From an uncultured Propionibacteriaceae bacterium (GTDB lineage: Bacteria > Actinomycetota > Actinomycetes > Propionibacteriales > Propionibacteriaceae), in NCBI GenBank assembly GCA_938012815.1, contig CALLVV010000031.1, forward strand, positions 1 to 64,000: DNA of 64,000 nt, in the 5' to 3' direction. A model generated the notes under the pieces. That model ran no database searches. It had not been told where the DNA came from and worked only from the letters and a program-made list of their open reading frames with translations. How positions within the stretch are numbered: position 1 is the stretch's first letter; every line of letters begins with the position of its first letter. The translations under genes were made by a program, and so were the position numbers. Positions 27,163 through 35,560 of this stretch are shown piece after piece.

Positions 27163-27732
27163 TCATGCCCCCGTCTCGGTCTCACGAGTCCAGCACGATG
27201 CGAGGTGGTCATTGACCAACCCGATGGCCTGCATGGTGGAGTACAACGTCACCGGACCGACGAAACGGAACCCCAGGCTCTTCAACCGGCGATTGAGGGC
27301 CTCGCTTCCCGGCGTCCGGGTCGGTATCTCGTCGCGGCTCGTGGGCGGGGCCAGTGCAGATGGCGGGGCGTGTTCGGCGAAGATGTCCGCCAAACGCCCG
27401 CCCGCAACGTGCAGAGCGACCAGGGCCCTTGCGTTCGTGATGGCCGCCCGGATCTTCATCTCGTTGCGGATGATCCCGGTGTCCGCCATCAGGCGGGTGA
27501 CCTCCTCCTCCCCGAAACCCGCCACCGTTTCCGGATCGAAACCCGAGAAAGCCGCCCGGAAAGCTTCGCGTCTGCGCAGGATCATGATCCAGTTCAACCC
27601 CGACTGGAAACCCTCCAGCACCAGTCGTTCGAGCAGCAATGACTCCTCCGGGTCATCTGTGAGGGGACGCCCCCACTCGGTGTCATGGTAGTGCTCATAC
27701 AGCGGGTCCCCCGTCCCGAAACAACGTTCCAC
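27163..27732 (-). CDS. tag: DNA-3-methyladenine glycosylase I
   Basis: A 189-residue HhH-type glycosylase that removes 3-methyladenine from DNA. Family features are VERCFGTGDPLYEHYHDTEWG at the N-terminus, with the zinc-binding Cys and His, QSGLNWIMILRRREAFR, and VGPVTLYSTMQAIGLVNDH near the end. The GTG at 27732 was chosen because GAGGAGG lies four bases upstream on the coding strand and the family begins here. A longer ATG frame (27774) is less likely. It complements the MPG-type glycosylase at 41336-41983. Confidence 0.92.
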   Translation of the reverse strand: MERCFGTGDPLYEHYHDTEWGRPLTDDPEESLLLERLVLEGFQSGLNWIMILRRREAFRAAFSGFDPETVAGFGEEEVTRLMADTGIIRNEMKIRAAITNARALVALHVAGGRLADIFAEHAPPSALAPPTSRDEIPTRTPGSEALNRRLKSLGFRFVGPVTLYSTMQAIGLVNDHLASCWTRETETGA

Positions 27733-27880
27733 GTTTCCTCCTCGGATCGATCCTTCATCAGCAATCATGGACACATCGGAGCCAGATCCTCCGGAAGTGC
27801 AATGACGGCGCGGGAATGTGGAAAACCCAACGACCGGTTCTTTCCGTTAGACTTGCAAACCGGCCCGGGTACCGGGTCGT

Positions 27881-27959
27881 TCCCCGGTTGGTCTTCCGGC
27901 AGGGCCCGCCTGACTTTGAATCAGGACTAGCGAAGTAGGTTCGACTCCTACCCGGGGAG
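27881..27959 (+). tRNA. tRNA-Gln (anticodon TTG), unusual variable loop
   Basis: The acceptor stem TCCCCGG/CCGGGGA (27881-27887, 27952-27958) and G73 give the U1-A72 and G73 elements usual for tRNA-Gln. The anticodon arm is CCTGA, loop CTTTGAA, TCAGG. The T-arm is GTAGG, TTCGACT, CCTAC. Two oddities: two bases instead of one between a GGTC/GGCC D-stem and the anticodon stem, and a variable loop of nine bases (ACTAGCGAA). CCA is not encoded. Its 3' end overlaps the stop codon of the gene on the other strand. Confidence 0.8.
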
Positions 27960-29018
27960 CCTCAGAAGCCTGGTCAGGATCATGTAGGCCAGGAAGATGG
28001 CGAACCCGATGAAAGCCGAGATGTTCACCCCGCGCCGCAGCCGTTTGCCCTGCGGGGCGACCTGAACGGGGGTTCCCGGCCCGTAGCCGGTGTTCCCGGC
28101 AGTTCCGGCCAGCACACGTGAATCGCTGTAGCGGTCGACCACTGGGGTGAGCGAACCCAGCACGCCGTTCGCGATGGTCTCCAGCAGGCGCCAGGTGGCC
28201 GGGTTCGTCAGGTCCTGCTGGGATTGGGTGTAGCAGAACAGCCAGTCGTCGACCATTTCGATGTCGTAGACCACTCGGGTGTTCAGCAGTGCCTCCATGA
28301 CGTTGGGTGGCAGCAGCTGGAAGGCGTCGCGGCCGTAGCCTTCGGGGGCGTAGAGCTGGTAGTGGCTGTCGAAGGGCTCCCCCAGACTGATGCGCTGCGA
28401 GGACGCGAAGGTTTCCGGCAGGTTCGTTCCCCACCTGCCGTTGTTCGCCTTGGCATCCAGTAGCAGGTGCGGGACGGGATGCGGCAGCCGGAACGCGGCG
28501 AAGCACCAGCGGTGGGTGGTGCTGTCGTCGCCCGAACCTGTGGTGTATTCGTAGCAGCCGGCATCGGCCAGCACCCCGGTCGGGGAGAACAGGTGGTGGG
28601 TGGAAGCCCGGGAATGCCCCTTGCCAAACAGCAGCCCCGGATAGTTGGGATTTGCTGAGCGGATTCCGAGCCGCATCCCGTTGTCATCGGCGAAACGTGC
28701 CAGTAGGGCCCAGTCCCTCCTGCGCCGGCGGGATCTCAGGAGGGCGGCGGCGGAAATGAAGACGACCACGACGGGGACGGCGTAGAAGACGAGCTTGAAG
28801 TGTAGGAGACCTCCCGAGGTGTCGGTGAAGTGCAGGTTGCTGGTGGTGATCAGGAAGCTGGCGGCGACCGCGACGGATATGACCACGAAGATGAGCACGG
28901 GAAGCCACGCAAGCGACCCGCGGGATCCGAACTCGCCGCGTCTGCGGCGCTGTTTCAGGATCCGCAATTCCTGTGGAGTAAGGGGCGTCGCCAGGGAGTC
29001 CGTGTTGAATCTCACCAT
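27948..29018 (-). CDS. Membrane protein of unknown function, paralog A
   Basis: A 356-residue protein. A basic N-terminus (LKQRRRR) is followed by two hydrophobic helices (about 40-62 and 75-97), a soluble domain of about 220 residues, and one C-terminal helix. Conserved pieces are HRWCFAAFRLPHPVPHLLLDAKAN, FDSHYQLYAPEGYGRDAFQLLPP and YDIEMVDDWLFCYT; similar proteins occur widely in actinobacteria with no known role. The start at 29018 matches the paralog's MVSFNTD. The gene ends inside the tRNA-Gln T-arm. Confidence 0.7.
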   Translation of the reverse strand: MVRFNTDSLATPLTPQELRILKQRRRRGEFGSRGSLAWLPVLIFVVISVAVAASFLITTSNLHFTDTSGGLLHFKLVFYAVPVVVVFISAAALLRSRRRRRDWALLARFADDNGMRLGIRSANPNYPGLLFGKGHSRASTHHLFSPTGVLADAGCYEYTTGSGDDSTTHRWCFAAFRLPHPVPHLLLDAKANNGRWGTNLPETFASSQRISLGEPFDSHYQLYAPEGYGRDAFQLLPPNVMEALLNTRVVYDIEMVDDWLFCYTQSQQDLTNPATWRLLETIANGVLGSLTPVVDRYSDSRVLAGTAGNTGYGPGTPVQVAPQGKRLRRGVNISAFIGFAIFLAYMILTRLLRLPG

Positions 29019-29085
29019 GAACCTCAGACTAACCAGCTGAAGACTCACGTGGTAAGGGCGGCTCCCGCCCGAGCCGGCCCCGCCG

Positions 29086-30180
29086 CTACCTGGCGAGCAG
29101 GTAGGTCAGCTGGATGAACAGGAAGAAAGCAGCGGACCCGATGACCCCGATGATCAGGAGGACCAGCCCCAGGCTTGGTCCGCTCCGCAGGCGCCTGCCC
29201 AGCGGTGCCACCGGCGCCGGGGTTCCCGGGCCGTACGCGGCGGGTGCGGTCTCCTGCCCCGGCAGGTGCGAGTCGGTGTAGCGGTTGACGATCGGGTCGA
29301 GCGAACCCAGCACACCGTTCGCGATGGTCTCCAGCAGGCGCCAGGTGGCTGGATCGGTCAGGTCCTGCGGGGGTTGCGTGTAGCAGAACAGCCAGTCGTC
29401 GACCATCTCTATGTCGTAGACGGCGGGTGCGTTCAGCAGTGCCTCCATGACGTTGGGTGGCAGCAGCTGGAAGGCGTCGCGGCCGTAGCCTTCGGGGGCG
29501 TAGAGCTGGTAGTGGCTGTCGAAGGGTTCCCCCAGGCTGATGCGCTGCGAGGACGCGAAGGCCTTGGGAAGGTTCGTCAGCATCCACGTGTTGTTCGCCT
29601 TGGCATCCAGTAGCAGGTGCGGGACGGGGTGCGGCAGCCGGAACGCGGCGAAACACCAGCGGTGGGTGGTCCTGTTCCTGCCGCTGCCGGTGACGTACTC
29701 ATAGCCGCCGACGTCGGCCAGCACCCCGGTCGGGGAGAACAGGTGAAGGGTCGAGGCCCTGGAACGCCCTTCGTTGAAGAGCAGTCCGGGATATCGGGGC
29801 TCCGCCGAGCGGATCCCGAAACGCATTCCGTTGGAGTCGGCGAAACGGGCGAGCAGCAACCAGGAATGCCGGCGCCGCAGGTATGCCTTGAGCCCCAGGA
29901 AGAAGATGAGGACAAGGAGCAGGGCGGGCAACAGCGACAGGAACTGCAGTGGATGCCCGTACGAGGTCATGCTTGCCAGGGCCTGCCAGATCTTCAAGGT
30001 TATGGCGAAGGTAATGGCCACGACCATGAACACGACCATGACCACAGCCCCCACCAGGCGCCAGAGCGGGGTCATGGGACCGAAATCGCCGCGTCCGCGG
30101 CGTTGCTTCAGGGCGCTGATTTCCTGAGGGGTGAGCGGCGCTACCAGAGGATCCGTGTTGAAGCTCACCATGAATTTCAT
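29086..30180 (-). CDS. Membrane protein of unknown function, paralog B
   Basis: A 364-residue tandem paralog of the preceding gene, with the same layout: two N-terminal helices, a soluble core and a C-terminal helix. The cores are nearly identical at DNA level while the membrane segments differ, suggesting gene conversion. A 96-bp stretch (29431-29526) is identical to 28281-28376. The start could be 30180 or 30171. No Shine-Dalgarno sequence is visible for either. It is divergent from glmU. Confidence 0.7.
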   Translation of the reverse strand: MKFMVSFNTDPLVAPLTPQEISALKQRRGRGDFGPMTPLWRLVGAVVMVVFMVVAITFAITLKIWQALASMTSYGHPLQFLSLLPALLLVLIFFLGLKAYLRRRHSWLLLARFADSNGMRFGIRSAEPRYPGLLFNEGRSRASTLHLFSPTGVLADVGGYEYVTGSGRNRTTHRWCFAAFRLPHPVPHLLLDAKANNTWMLTNLPKAFASSQRISLGEPFDSHYQLYAPEGYGRDAFQLLPPNVMEALLNAPAVYDIEMVDDWLFCYTQPPQDLTDPATWRLLETIANGVLGSLDPIVNRYTDSHLPGQETAPAAYGPGTPAPVAPLGRRLRSGPSLGLVLLIIGVIGSAAFFLFIQLTYLLAR

Positions 30181-30318
30181 GGTATCGGTGCGATGGGCCA
30201 GTGGACCCGACTTTTTGGTGGATCAGGTTGGCCAGTGGCGGGCCAGCAGGCTCCGCGGCTGGTAGTTTCATACCGTGAATCCGGGGAGGCCCCGGCAAAC
30301 CAAGGGAAGGAAACCACC

Positions 30319-31800
30319 TTGACCATCCCTGACAGCGATCTGGCTCCCGTCGCAGCGGTCATCGTCCTGGCCGCCGGTGGTGGAACACGGATGAAGTCGC
30401 GTCGTTCCAAACTGCTCCATGAGCTGTGTGGCAAGTCGATGCTCAGCTACGCCGTCTCGGCGGCCGCGGCACTCAACCCACATCACCTCGTGGTCGTGGT
30501 GGGGCATCAGCGCGTCGAGGTCCTGGAACACCTCGAGTCGCTGAGCCAGAACGTGGCCACGGCGGTTCAGGAGCAGCAGCTGGGCACCGGGCATGCGGTC
30601 GCCTGCGGACTGGGGCAGCTGCCGGACCTCGAGGGGGAGGTGGTGGTCACGTACGGAGATGTGCCACTGCTCACGGGCAAAACCCTCCGTCGGCTCGTCT
30701 CCATCCATCGCGCCGAGAGCAACGCAGTCACGGTGTTGACCGCGGAGGTGGAGGATCCGACGGGCTACGGGCGGATCGTGCGCACCGGCGGAAAGGTCAC
30801 CGGAATCGTCGAGCACCGCGATGCCTCGGACGAACAGCTCCTGATCCGCGAGATCAACTCCGGCATCTACGTTTTCGACGCCGCCGTCCTGCGCGACGGC
30901 CTGGCGCACCTGAGCACCGACAATGCACAGGGCGAGCAGTACCTCACCGACATCCTCCACCATGCCCACGACCTGAACCGTCCCGTCGGCGCGTTGATCA
31001 CCGACGACGTGTGGCAGACCGAGGGTGTCAACGACCGTGTCCAGTTGACCCGGATGAGCCAGGAATTGAACCGCCGCATCCTGGAACGCTGGATGCGGGA
31101 AGGCGTGACGGTCATCGATCCTCACAACACGTGGGTCGACGTCGACGTCGACCTCAGTCAGGACGTCACCCTGATGCCCGGCGTGATCCTGCAGGGCGCC
31201 ACCACCATCGCGTCCGGCGCCGTCATCGGCCCGGACACCACCCTCCAGGACGTCGAGGTGGGGGAGAACGCCACAGTGGTCCGTTCCCACGGATCCTTCG
31301 CGATCATCGGTGATGGGGCGAACGTCGGCCCGTTCTCCTACCTGCGTCCCGGGACCCAGCTCGGTCCCGGCGGGAAAATCGGCGCCTTCGTGGAGACCAA
31401 GAACGCGGTCATCGGGGAGGGGTCGAAGGTCCCGCACCTCAGCTACGTCGGCGATGCGATCATCGGCGAGGGGGCCAACATCGGGGCGGGCACGATCTTC
31501 GCCAATTATGATGGCGTCAACAAGTCGACCACTCACGTCGGGAACTCGGCCTTCATCGGGTCGAACTCCGTGCTGGTGGCTCCCGTCGACATCTCCGACG
31601 GGGCCTTCGTCGCCGCCGGGTCGGCGGTCACCGACGACGTCCCCGCGGGGGGGCTCGCCGTGGCCAGGGGGCGGCAACGCAACGTTGGCGACTGGCTGGC
31701 CAGGCGCAGGCCGGATTCGAAGGCCGCGCGGGCAGCGGCCGAGAGCGACGGCAACGTCCATCCCGCCGTCACCGAGTCGAGGGCCAAGAAAAAGGAATGA
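30319..31800 (+). CDS. glmU: Bifunctional GlcNAc-1-P uridyltransferase / GlcN-1-P acetyltransferase
   Basis: A 493-residue enzyme that makes UDP-GlcNAc for peptidoglycan. The N-terminal nucleotidyltransferase has the loop LAAGGGTRMKS (residues about 18-28) and QLGTGHAV and TYGDVPLL motifs. The C-terminal half is a left-handed beta helix of hexapeptide repeats with the acetyltransferase motif IFANYDGVNKS. The proposed TTG start at 30319 has GGGAAGG eight bases upstream; no ATG lies between this site and the catalytic loop. The end overlaps prs by 4 nt. Confidence 0.92.
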   Translation: MTIPDSDLAPVAAVIVLAAGGGTRMKSRRSKLLHELCGKSMLSYAVSAAAALNPHHLVVVVGHQRVEVLEHLESLSQNVATAVQEQQLGTGHAVACGLGQLPDLEGEVVVTYGDVPLLTGKTLRRLVSIHRAESNAVTVLTAEVEDPTGYGRIVRTGGKVTGIVEHRDASDEQLLIREINSGIYVFDAAVLRDGLAHLSTDNAQGEQYLTDILHHAHDLNRPVGALITDDVWQTEGVNDRVQLTRMSQELNRRILERWMREGVTVIDPHNTWVDVDVDLSQDVTLMPGVILQGATTIASGAVIGPDTTLQDVEVGENATVVRSHGSFAIIGDGANVGPFSYLRPGTQLGPGGKIGAFVETKNAVIGEGSKVPHLSYVGDAIIGEGANIGAGTIFANYDGVNKSTTHVGNSAFIGSNSVLVAPVDISDGAFVAAGSAVTDDVPAGGLAVARGRQRNVGDWLARRRPDSKAARAAAESDGNVHPAVTESRAKKKE

Positions 31801-32792
31801 AACGACTCCGCATGAGGAACGAGACCGCGAACAACAAGCACCTGATGCTCTTCTCGGGCAGGGCCTTCCCGGAACTGGCCGAGGAGGTCGCGGCCACGCT
31901 GGAGACGAGCCTGGTTCCCACCCGTTCCCTCGCCTACGCCAACTCGGAGATCTATGTGCGTTTCGAGGAGTCGGTGCGCGGTTGCGACGCCTTCGTGATT
32001 CAGTCGCACACCGCTCCCGTGAACGAGTGGATCATGGAGCAGCTGATCATGGTGGACGCCCTGAAACGGGCCTCCGCGAAACGCATCACCGTGGTCGCCC
32101 CCTTCTACCCGTATGCACGCCAGGACAAGAAACACCTCGGACGGGAACCCATCTCGGCCCGGCTGGTGGCCGACCTCTACAAGGCAGCGGGTGCCGACAG
32201 GATCATGTCGGTGGACCTCCATGCCTCCCAGATCCAGGGTTTCTTCGACGGCCCGGTGGATCATCTCTGGGGACTACCGGTGCTGAGCGACTACGTTCGG
32301 CAACACTACGACACCTCCGAGATGTGCGTCGTCTCGCCCGACGCGGGACGGGTCCGGCTGGCCGACATGTGGACCGACGAGCTCGGGTGCCCGCTCGCAA
32401 TCATTCACAAACGCCGCGACCACGAGAAGGCCAACACGGTCGCCGTGCATGAAGTGGTCGGTGAAGTGCAGGGCAGGACCTGCATTCTCGTCGACGACAT
32501 GATCGACACTGCCGGAACCATCACCCAAGCGGCGCTCGCGCTGCAGGAGCGGGGGGCCAGCAAGGTCATCTGCGCCGCCACCCACGCCGTGTTCTCGGGG
32601 CCCGCGGTGGAGCGGCTGAACAAGTCGGGCATGGCGGAGATCATCGTGACGAACACGCTGCCGATCCGGACCGCCGAGCCAATCGACAACCTGACGGTGC
32701 TGTCGATAGCCCCGCTGATCGCGAGGGCCATCAACGCCGTTTTCCGCGACGGATCGGTGACTTCTCTGTTTGGAGGGCAGGCATACAAATGA
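31797..32792 (+). CDS. prs: Ribose-phosphate pyrophosphokinase
   Basis: A 331-residue PRPP synthase, which transfers pyrophosphate from ATP to ribose 5-phosphate. Motifs are the ATP-binding PFYPYARQDKK, the cation-binding DLHASQIQGFF, and the PRPP loop ILVDDMIDTAGTI. ATG 31797 overlaps the glmU stop; ATG 31812 is an alternative. PRPP feeds nucleotide, His and Trp synthesis. glmU-prs is a conserved pair, and here ldh is attached behind it by a further ATGA overlap. Confidence 0.93.
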   Translation: MKRLRMRNETANNKHLMLFSGRAFPELAEEVAATLETSLVPTRSLAYANSEIYVRFEESVRGCDAFVIQSHTAPVNEWIMEQLIMVDALKRASAKRITVVAPFYPYARQDKKHLGREPISARLVADLYKAAGADRIMSVDLHASQIQGFFDGPVDHLWGLPVLSDYVRQHYDTSEMCVVSPDAGRVRLADMWTDELGCPLAIIHKRRDHEKANTVAVHEVVGEVQGRTCILVDDMIDTAGTITQAALALQERGASKVICAATHAVFSGPAVERLNKSGMAEIIVTNTLPIRTAEPIDNLTVLSIAPLIARAINAVFRDGSVTSLFGGQAYK

Positions 32793-33739
32793 GCGTTCGT
32801 GGGGTCAACAAGCTGTCAATCATCGGCGCCGGGGCGGTGGGTTCCTCGCTGGCCTACGCCAGTCTGATCCGGGGGGTCGCCCGACACGTTGTGCTGCACG
32901 ACATCAACGCGGCGAAGGTGCGTGCCGAGGCCTTGGACCTGGCCCATGGTAGCCAGTTCATGCCGCAGGCGAGGGTCGAGGGATCGGAGGATCCCGAGAT
33001 CACCCGGGGTTCCGATGTGGTCGTGATCACCGCGGGAGCGAAACAGAAACCGGGGGAAACCCGAATGGATCTCGCGGCGTCCACCGTGAACCTGATGAAG
33101 AAGGTGATTCCGCCACTGGTGGAACGCTCCCCGGATGCGATTTTCCTCATGGTGACCAATCCGGTGGATGTCACCACCTATGCGGCGTTGAAGATCAGCG
33201 GTCTGCCCCGCAATCAGCTGTTCGGGTCGGGTACGGTGCTGGATTCCTCCAGGTTGCGGTACCTCGTCGCGGAGGCCTGTGAGGTCGCGGTGGTGAACGT
33301 GCACGCATATATCGCTGGTGAGCACGGCGACTCCGAGATTCCGTTGTGGAGCGCAGCCACCATTGGCGGTGTTCCACTGCTGGACTGGGAACGCCAGACC
33401 GGGAAGCTGGATGAATCCACCCGCGACTCGATCGCGGACCAGGTGGTGAACGCCGCCTACGAGGTGATCGCGGGAAAGGGTGCCACCAACTACGCGATCG
33501 GGCTGGCGGCCACTCGGATCATCGAATCGGTGCTGCGTGACGAACACCGAGTGCTCCCGGTATCGAGTCTCGTGGAGGACTGGTACGGCATCAAGGATGT
33601 GTGCCTCTCTGTTCCCACCATCGTCGATCGCCAAGGCGCCGGACAAAGCCTCAGGCAGCCACTGACCGACGGAGAGCTCGGTTGCATGCACGAATCCTCC
33701 GATGCGATTCGCCACACGCTGAATTCGTTGGGGTTCTGA
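32789..33739 (+). CDS. ldh: L-lactate dehydrogenase
   Basis: A 316-residue NAD-dependent LDH. The Rossmann loop reads IGAGAVGSSLAY, followed by the acidic HDIN. The active-site loop is KQKPGETRMDL. TNPVDV and GSGTVLDSSRLR precede the catalytic histidine in AGEHGDSE. The R in GETRMDL and Q/K in the loop favour lactate over malate. It suggests a fermentative capacity. Overlap with prs by ATGA implies a common transcript, and a hairpin closes the operon. Confidence 0.92.
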   Translation: MSVRGVNKLSIIGAGAVGSSLAYASLIRGVARHVVLHDINAAKVRAEALDLAHGSQFMPQARVEGSEDPEITRGSDVVVITAGAKQKPGETRMDLAASTVNLMKKVIPPLVERSPDAIFLMVTNPVDVTTYAALKISGLPRNQLFGSGTVLDSSRLRYLVAEACEVAVVNVHAYIAGEHGDSEIPLWSAATIGGVPLLDWERQTGKLDESTRDSIADQVVNAAYEVIAGKGATNYAIGLAATRIIESVLRDEHRVLPVSSLVEDWYGIKDVCLSVPTIVDRQGAGQSLRQPLTDGELGCMHESSDAIRHTLNSLGF

Positions 33740-33749
33740 GGTTCTGAAC

Positions 33750-33790
33750 CCGCCCGTTCCCTGGTCAGGAGCCGATCGGGGAACGGGCGG
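33750..33790. terminator. Bidirectional hairpin terminator between ldh and crp-like gene
   Basis: Arms CCGCCCGTTCCC (33750-33761) and GGGAACGGGCGG (33779-33790) pair perfectly over 12 bp around a 17-nt loop. It sits between the convergent ldh and Crp/Fnr genes. No T-run follows, so termination efficiency is uncertain. Confidence 0.65.
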
Positions 33791-33795
33791 TGTGA

Positions 33796-34485
33796 TCAGG
33801 CCGTGTGCTCTCGTGCCGCCGGCCGTGGAATGGCCCCGCGCTGGCGCAACCGGGAGACCACGCGGTTCAGGCCCACGGGGGTCAGGCCGAGGTACTGGGC
33901 CACCTCGCGCTGCGACATCCGTGCCGCCAGGCGCGGATATTCCTGCAGGAACGCGAGGTAGCGCTCCTCGGTGCTCATGGTCAGGGACTGGTACTCGCGG
34001 TGCGTGTGATAGGCCACCAGACGCAGCAGAACGACGGTGATGAAGCGATACCACTCGGGATGGCGCTTCCCGAGGGCGGACAGAAGGCGTATCGGGGTGC
34101 CGACGATGATTGAATTCTCTTTCGCCAACGCGCGCTTGCGGGAGAGCGCGAGTGGGGAATCCATGATCTGGTGGTTCGTGGGCAGACCCAGCAACTCGCT
34201 GAACTCGCGGGGGTTCGTGTTGAGGAAGACGTCTCCTTGTTGCACGTAACTGGCGATGTGGGTTTTGCCCTTGATGGCGACCATGGACGCGATGGCTCCG
34301 TTCAACACCAGCCACATCATGGGCTGGTTCCCGTTGGGTAGTGGTTGCCCGGAATCTATCTCCATCGCGATGGAGGAGGTCGCGAACAAGTTCCAGCCCG
34401 GCATGGGACAGCCGACGATATTCTCCACGGACCGTCGCGCGATGTGCTCCCAACGGGTGCCTACGAGGTGGGTGGCACTGCTCAT
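33796..34485 (-). CDS. Crp/Fnr-family transcription factor
   Basis: A 229-residue protein. The N-terminal part is a cyclic-nucleotide-binding-like beta roll (VLNGAIASMVAIKGKTHIASYVQQGDVF) without the classic cAMP arginine-serine pocket. The C-terminal winged helix has RMSQREVAQYLGLTPVGLNRVVSRLRQRG as recognition region. No cysteine cluster typical of FNR is present. A palindromic site lies directly upstream of its start, so autoregulation is likely. It is divergent from the ABC operon at 34811. Confidence 0.87.
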   Translation of the reverse strand: MSSATHLVGTRWEHIARRSVENIVGCPMPGWNLFATSSIAMEIDSGQPLPNGNQPMMWLVLNGAIASMVAIKGKTHIASYVQQGDVFLNTNPREFSELLGLPTNHQIMDSPLALSRKRALAKENSIIVGTPIRLLSALGKRHPEWYRFITVVLLRLVAYHTHREYQSLTMSTEERYLAFLQEYPRLAARMSQREVAQYLGLTPVGLNRVVSRLRQRGAIPRPAAREHTA

Positions 34486-34501
34486 GATCAGATCTTAACC
34501 C

Positions 34502-34534
34502 CAGTTAACTAGTGATTTCTCCGATAGTTAACTG
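34502..34534. promoter_or_regulatory. Palindromic operator upstream of crp-like gene
   Basis: CAGTTAACTA (34502-34511) and TAGTTAACTG (34525-34534) are exact reverse complements separated by 13 bp, and each contains the self-palindrome AGTTAACT. Outer bases TCAGAT (34488-34493) and ATCTGA (34536-34541) extend the symmetry. It begins 17 bp before the start of the Crp/Fnr gene and lies within the region shared with the ABC operon. Confidence 0.7.
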
Positions 34535-34810
34535 TATCTGAGTCCAAAATGCAAAACGTTGGCAAACTGAAGGTGATTGTACGCTCCGCCGGACTCGTGT
34601 GATTGATGATTTGCTCACACCGGAGGTTTTGCCGTTGGACGTCGTTGGCCCCGGGCCGGGTATCAGGGTAGTACCCCTGGTCGGCCTCCGGGGAAGCGTG
34701 GCACCGTGGTCTGGGAGGAGTTCGTGAACCACATTCTCTGGGACGATGCTCTTCCAGCGGGGGGAGATTAGTTTGGGACTGTCAGTTCAAGAATTGAGGA
34801 AGGTACCGAC

Positions 34811-35560
34811 GTGAGCATCGCTCCACCCGCAGCGCCCCCCGCCTGTGGCGCTCAGAATCTGACGAAGGTGTTCGGGGAGGGCGGGCCTCGGCCCGTCGTC
34901 GCCGTCAACAACGTGAACCTCGCCATCGAAGCCGGATCTTTCACGGCCATCATGGGACCCTCAGGATCCGGGAAATCGACGTTGATGCACTGCATGGCGG
35001 GCCTGGACCGCGTCACCAGCGGATCGGTGTGGGTGGGTGATCAGGACCTGTCCCGCCTATCCGAACGGCAGGTCACCAGGATTCGGCGGGATCGGATCGG
35101 GTTCGTCTTCCAGTCTTTCAACCTGCTTCCCACTCTCACCGCGGAGCAGAACATCCTGCTGCCGCTGGAACTGGCGGGCCGCAAACCGGACCGTGGGATG
35201 TTCAGGGAGATAGTCGGCTCCCTCGGACTCGATGAACGTCTCACTCACCGCCCGAGCCAGCTCTCCGGGGGACAGCAGCAGCGGGTCGCGATTGCGCGGG
35301 CGCTGGTCACGCGCCCCCAGGTGATATTTGCCGATGAACCAACGGGCGCTCTCGACTCCCGCACGGGAACCGCCCTCCTGCACTACCTGCAGCGATGTTC
35401 CCGCGAACAGGGGCAGACCATCATCATGGTCACCCACGACCCGAAGGCCGCGGGATACGCGGACCGGGCCCTGGTGCTCTCCGACGGGAGCATCGTCGAT
35501 GACGTGTCCCAGCCCTCCGCCGAGATCATGCTCGCCAGTCTCGGGCGTCTGGGGGCGTGA
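34811..35560 (+). CDS. ABC transporter ATP-binding protein, MacB/LolD type
   Basis: A 249-residue ATPase. Walker A is GPSGSGKST, the Q-loop is FVFQSFNLLPTLTAEQN, the signature is LSGGQQQR, Walker B is VIFADEPTGALD, and the H-loop is VTHD. The NLLPTLTA and TGALDS wording is typical of ATPases paired with FtsX-type permeases. GTG 34811 has GAGGAAGG upstream. It is coupled to the permease gene by a TGATG junction. Such systems act as mechanotransmitters or peptide exporters rather than classical pumps. Confidence 0.92.
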   Translation: MSIAPPAAPPACGAQNLTKVFGEGGPRPVVAVNNVNLAIEAGSFTAIMGPSGSGKSTLMHCMAGLDRVTSGSVWVGDQDLSRLSERQVTRIRRDRIGFVFQSFNLLPTLTAEQNILLPLELAGRKPDRGMFREIVGSLGLDERLTHRPSQLSGGQQQRVAIARALVTRPQVIFADEPTGALDSRTGTALLHYLQRCSREQGQTIIMVTHDPKAAGYADRALVLSDGSIVDDVSQPSAEIMLASLGRLGA

